Below are positions 61,934 to 64,000 of a stretch of DNA of 64,000 nt, in pieces. The stretch covers positions 18,712 through 82,711 of the forward strand of contig JAFGEP010000028.1 of the NCBI GenBank assembly GCA_016931535.1, read 5' to 3'. This DNA is from Bradymonadales bacterium. Its GTDB lineage: Bacteria > Myxococcota_A > Bradymonadia > JAFGEP01. The notes under the pieces were generated by a model that was given only the letters and a program-made list of their open reading frames with translations, ran no database searches and was not told the DNA's origin. The position numbers and the translations under genes are program-made. How positions within the stretch are numbered: position 1 is the first letter of the stretch; each line of letters begins with the position of its first letter.

Positions 61934-64000
61934 ATGCAGGACACCGACCGCTTCAATCCTGCCGAGCTGATCGCTGTTGAGCTGCAGATCCCCAGCCAGC
62001 GCATCGCTGCGACAATCGATCTGTTCGAGCAAGGCAACACCGTACCCTTCATCGCCCGCTACCGAAAAGAGGTGACGGGAAACCTGGACGAGGTCCAGAT
62101 CCGCGCCATCCAGGAGCGGCAGAGCTACCTGATCGAGCTTGAGGAGCGGCGCCGGGTGATCCTCGAGGCCATTGCCCAGCAGGGGAAGCTCACCGACGAG
62201 CTCGCCAGGCAGATCCGCACCAGCACCACCAAGGCGGTGCTGGAAGATCTCTACCTGCCCTACAAGCCGAAACGGCGGACTCGGGCCACGATCGCCCTGG
62301 AACGGGGGCTTTTGCCGCTGGCGGAACAGATCCTGAGCCAGCCCACACAGCTGGATGTTGTCCAGGCCGCAATGCCGTTTGTACAGCCCGACCAGGAGGT
62401 CCCCGATATCGAAGCCGCCTATGCGGGCGCCCGCGACATCGTGGCCGAACGGATCTCGGAGCGGGCCGAGGTGCGGGCTTTGGTCCGCGAAACCTACCTG
62501 TCTTCCGGTGTCCTGGTCTCCACCGTGGACACCAAGGCGGTCGAGGGGCCGACCAAGTACGAGCAGTACTACAACTACCGCGAGCCGGTGGCCTCCGTGC
62601 CCTCCCATCGGTTCCTCGCCATCCGGCGAGGAGAGCGGGAGGAGGCGCTCAAGGTCAGCATCGAGGTGGATGGTGAGGCGCTCATCGGGCGCATCCTGCG
62701 GGTGGTGGGGACCCAGTCCGACTCTCCCCTGGCCCAGCAGCTTCATCTGGCTGCCACCGACGCCTACAAGCGGCTGATCGCGCCCAGCGTGGAGACCGAG
62801 GTGCGCGCCGAGTTGAAGGTCCGGGCGGATGCGGAGGCGGTGGCGATCTTCGCCAGCAACCTGCGCAATCTCTTGCTGGCCTCCCCCCTGGGTGAAAAGA
62901 GCGTCCTCGGCATCGACCCCGGCCTCAGGACCGGATGCAAGTGTGCCGCCGTGGATGCGACCGGCAAGCTTTTGGGCCACACCACCATCTACCCGCTGCA
63001 GGGTGATCGACAGGCCGAGAAAGCCGGCCGCGATTTTTTCCAGTTCACGCTCCGGCACGATCCCCAGGCGGTCGCCGTCGGCAACGGCACCGGCGGGCGG
63101 GAAACCGAGACCTTCTCCCGCCGCATCCTGAAGGACAACGACCTGGGCGATCTCCCGGTCGTGCTGGTGAACGAGGCCGGCGCCAGCGTCTACAGCGCTT
63201 CCGACATCGCCCGCGAAGAGTTTCCCGATCTGGATCTCACCATTCGAGGGGCCATCTCCATCGCACGCCGGCTCCAGGATCCGCTGGCCGAGCTGGTCAA
63301 GATCGACCCCAAGTCGATAGGCGTGGGGCAGTACCAGCACGACGTCCACCAGCCGCTGCTGCAGCGCAAGCTGGACGAGGTCGTCGAAAGCTGCGTCAAC
63401 CACGTGGGGGTTCAGCTCAATACCGCCAGTGTTTCCCTGCTTCGATACGTCTCCGGCATCGGGCCCTCCCTGGCCAAGAAGATCGTCCAACACCGCGAGC
63501 AGAACGGCGCCTTCTCGAACCGCCAGGCTCTGCTCAAGGTGCCGGGCCTGGGACCCAAGACCTTCGAGCAGGCCGCCGGCTTCCTCCGCCTGCGCGGCTC
63601 ACCCCATCCTCTCGATGACTCCGCGGTGCATCCCGAACGCTACAGCCTGGTGGAGCGGATGGCCGCCGACCTGGGCGTCGAGCTGAGCCGCCTGGTCGGA
63701 GACCCGCCCCTGGTGGACCAGATCGACCTGAACCGCTACCAGGGCGACGGCGTGGGATTGCCCACCCTGCGGGATATTCTCGAAGAGCTCAAAAAACCGG
63801 GTCGAGACCCGCGCCAGACTCTGGAGCCGACCCATTTCCGCGAAGACGTCGTCAGCCTGACCGATCTGAAACCGGGCATGGAGCTGAGAGGCGTGGTCAC
63901 CAACGTGACCGCCTTTGGCGCTTTCGTGGATGTCGGTGTGAAGCAGGACGGCCTCGTCCATATCTCCAAGCTGTCCGACCGATTCATCAAAGACCCTCAC
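61934..64000 (+). CDS. tex: Transcription accessory protein Tex, 3'-truncated
   Basis: 689 codons are present; the gene runs off the window inside its S1 domain. Family landmarks in order: NTVPFIARYRKEVTG, DLYLPYKPKRRTRA, the YqgF/RNase-H-like VLGIDPGLRTGCK, AVGNGTGGRETE, the helix-hairpin-helix pair VSGIGPSLAKKIV and VPGLGPKTFEQAAG, and the S1 domain LRGVVTNVTAFGAFVDVGV. Tex binds nucleic acid and acts in transcription. An in-frame ATG at 61913 is an alternative start; neither has a strong ribosome site. Confidence 0.96.
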   Translation, partial: MQDTDRFNPAELIAVELQIPSQRIAATIDLFEQGNTVPFIARYRKEVTGNLDEVQIRAIQERQSYLIELEERRRVILEAIAQQGKLTDELARQIRTSTTKAVLEDLYLPYKPKRRTRATIALERGLLPLAEQILSQPTQLDVVQAAMPFVQPDQEVPDIEAAYAGARDIVAERISERAEVRALVRETYLSSGVLVSTVDTKAVEGPTKYEQYYNYREPVASVPSHRFLAIRRGEREEALKVSIEVDGEALIGRILRVVGTQSDSPLAQQLHLAATDAYKRLIAPSVETEVRAELKVRADAEAVAIFASNLRNLLLASPLGEKSVLGIDPGLRTGCKCAAVDATGKLLGHTTIYPLQGDRQAEKAGRDFFQFTLRHDPQAVAVGNGTGGRETETFSRRILKDNDLGDLPVVLVNEAGASVYSASDIAREEFPDLDLTIRGAISIARRLQDPLAELVKIDPKSIGVGQYQHDVHQPLLQRKLDEVVESCVNHVGVQLNTASVSLLRYVSGIGPSLAKKIVQHREQNGAFSNRQALLKVPGLGPKTFEQAAGFLRLRGSPHPLDDSAVHPERYSLVERMAADLGVELSRLVGDPPLVDQIDLNRYQGDGVGLPTLRDILEELKKPGRDPRQTLEPTHFREDVVSLTDLKPGMELRGVVTNVTAFGAFVDVGVKQDGLVHISKLSDRFIKDPH

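Noticed and set aside
61811..63493. 560-codon minus-strand frame
   Set aside because: Antisense of the giant protein end and tex; tex motifs on the plus strand are unmistakable.

Overview
The window reads as a chromosomal segment of a high-GC, Gram-negative bacterium, most likely a member of the Myxococcota (former Deltaproteobacteria). The evidence is two proteins ending in a MYXO-CTERM-type tail (Cys-rich motif, hydrophobic stretch, Arg cluster: the GH57-like protein at 11457-13964 and the giant Ig-repeat protein at 53309-61867), many lipoproteins with long acidic or Ala/Pro/Glu-rich linkers behind the lipobox, two caspase-like proteins, an NtrC-type two-component system and a hybrid PKS-NRPS. 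No rRNA, tRNA, CRISPR array or intact insertion sequence was recognised. Genes at both window edges are cut: the PKS-NRPS on the left, tex on the right.

Layout. 2-9181: 3' part of a PKS-NRPS megasynthetase (AT-KR-ACP-C-A-PCP-C) that ends in a domain resembling cyanobacterial acyl-ACP reductase rather than a thioesterase or a classical NRPS reductase. 9745-13964: an orphan branched-chain-amino-acid-type binding lipoprotein and a surface-anchored GH57-like glycosidase. 14105-19882 (minus): a small Cys-rich lipoprotein, a 21-unit hexanucleotide repeat, a lipoprotein serpin, and an overlapping ECF sigma / membrane anti-sigma-like / caspase operon. 19982-26850: DNA repair genes (nfo, tag), a double CoA-transferase, a DUF1848 protein, and a methyltransferase overlapping larE.

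26956-32955 looks like a self-contained regulatory module: a small unknown protein, a histidine kinase and an NtrC-type regulator are translationally coupled behind a sigma70-like promoter. Directly downstream lie two TTCGAC-N6-GTCG palindromes spaced 22 bp and an exact-spacing sigma54 (-24/-12) promoter. These precede genes for an exported Gln/Glu/Arg-rich repeat protein and an outer-membrane beta-barrel candidate.

33213-35834 is a universal stress protein plus a cation/proton antiporter fused to a PTS EIIA domain. 35885-38430 (minus) is an arsenic-type operon: a truncated ArsR-like ORF, arsM, an unusually short CcdA-like membrane protein and a thioredoxin-like lipoprotein. 38718-43474 holds an acetyltransferase and two unknown lipoproteins overlapping by ATGA. 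43494-48243 (minus) holds a methyltransferase and a zinc/manganese-type uptake operon (His-rich outer-membrane protein, binding protein, permease) with no ATPase gene in the window. 48609-53045 holds a second caspase-like lipoprotein, a PLP aminotransferase, Fe superoxide dismutase and a UPF0316/DUF2179 membrane protein. 53309-61867 encodes the giant repeat protein and 61934-64000 is tex.

Most genes look like housekeeping or cell-surface functions. The two most notable pieces are the acyl-ACP-reductase-like terminus of the synthetase and the two-component/sigma54 module with its predicted target operon.
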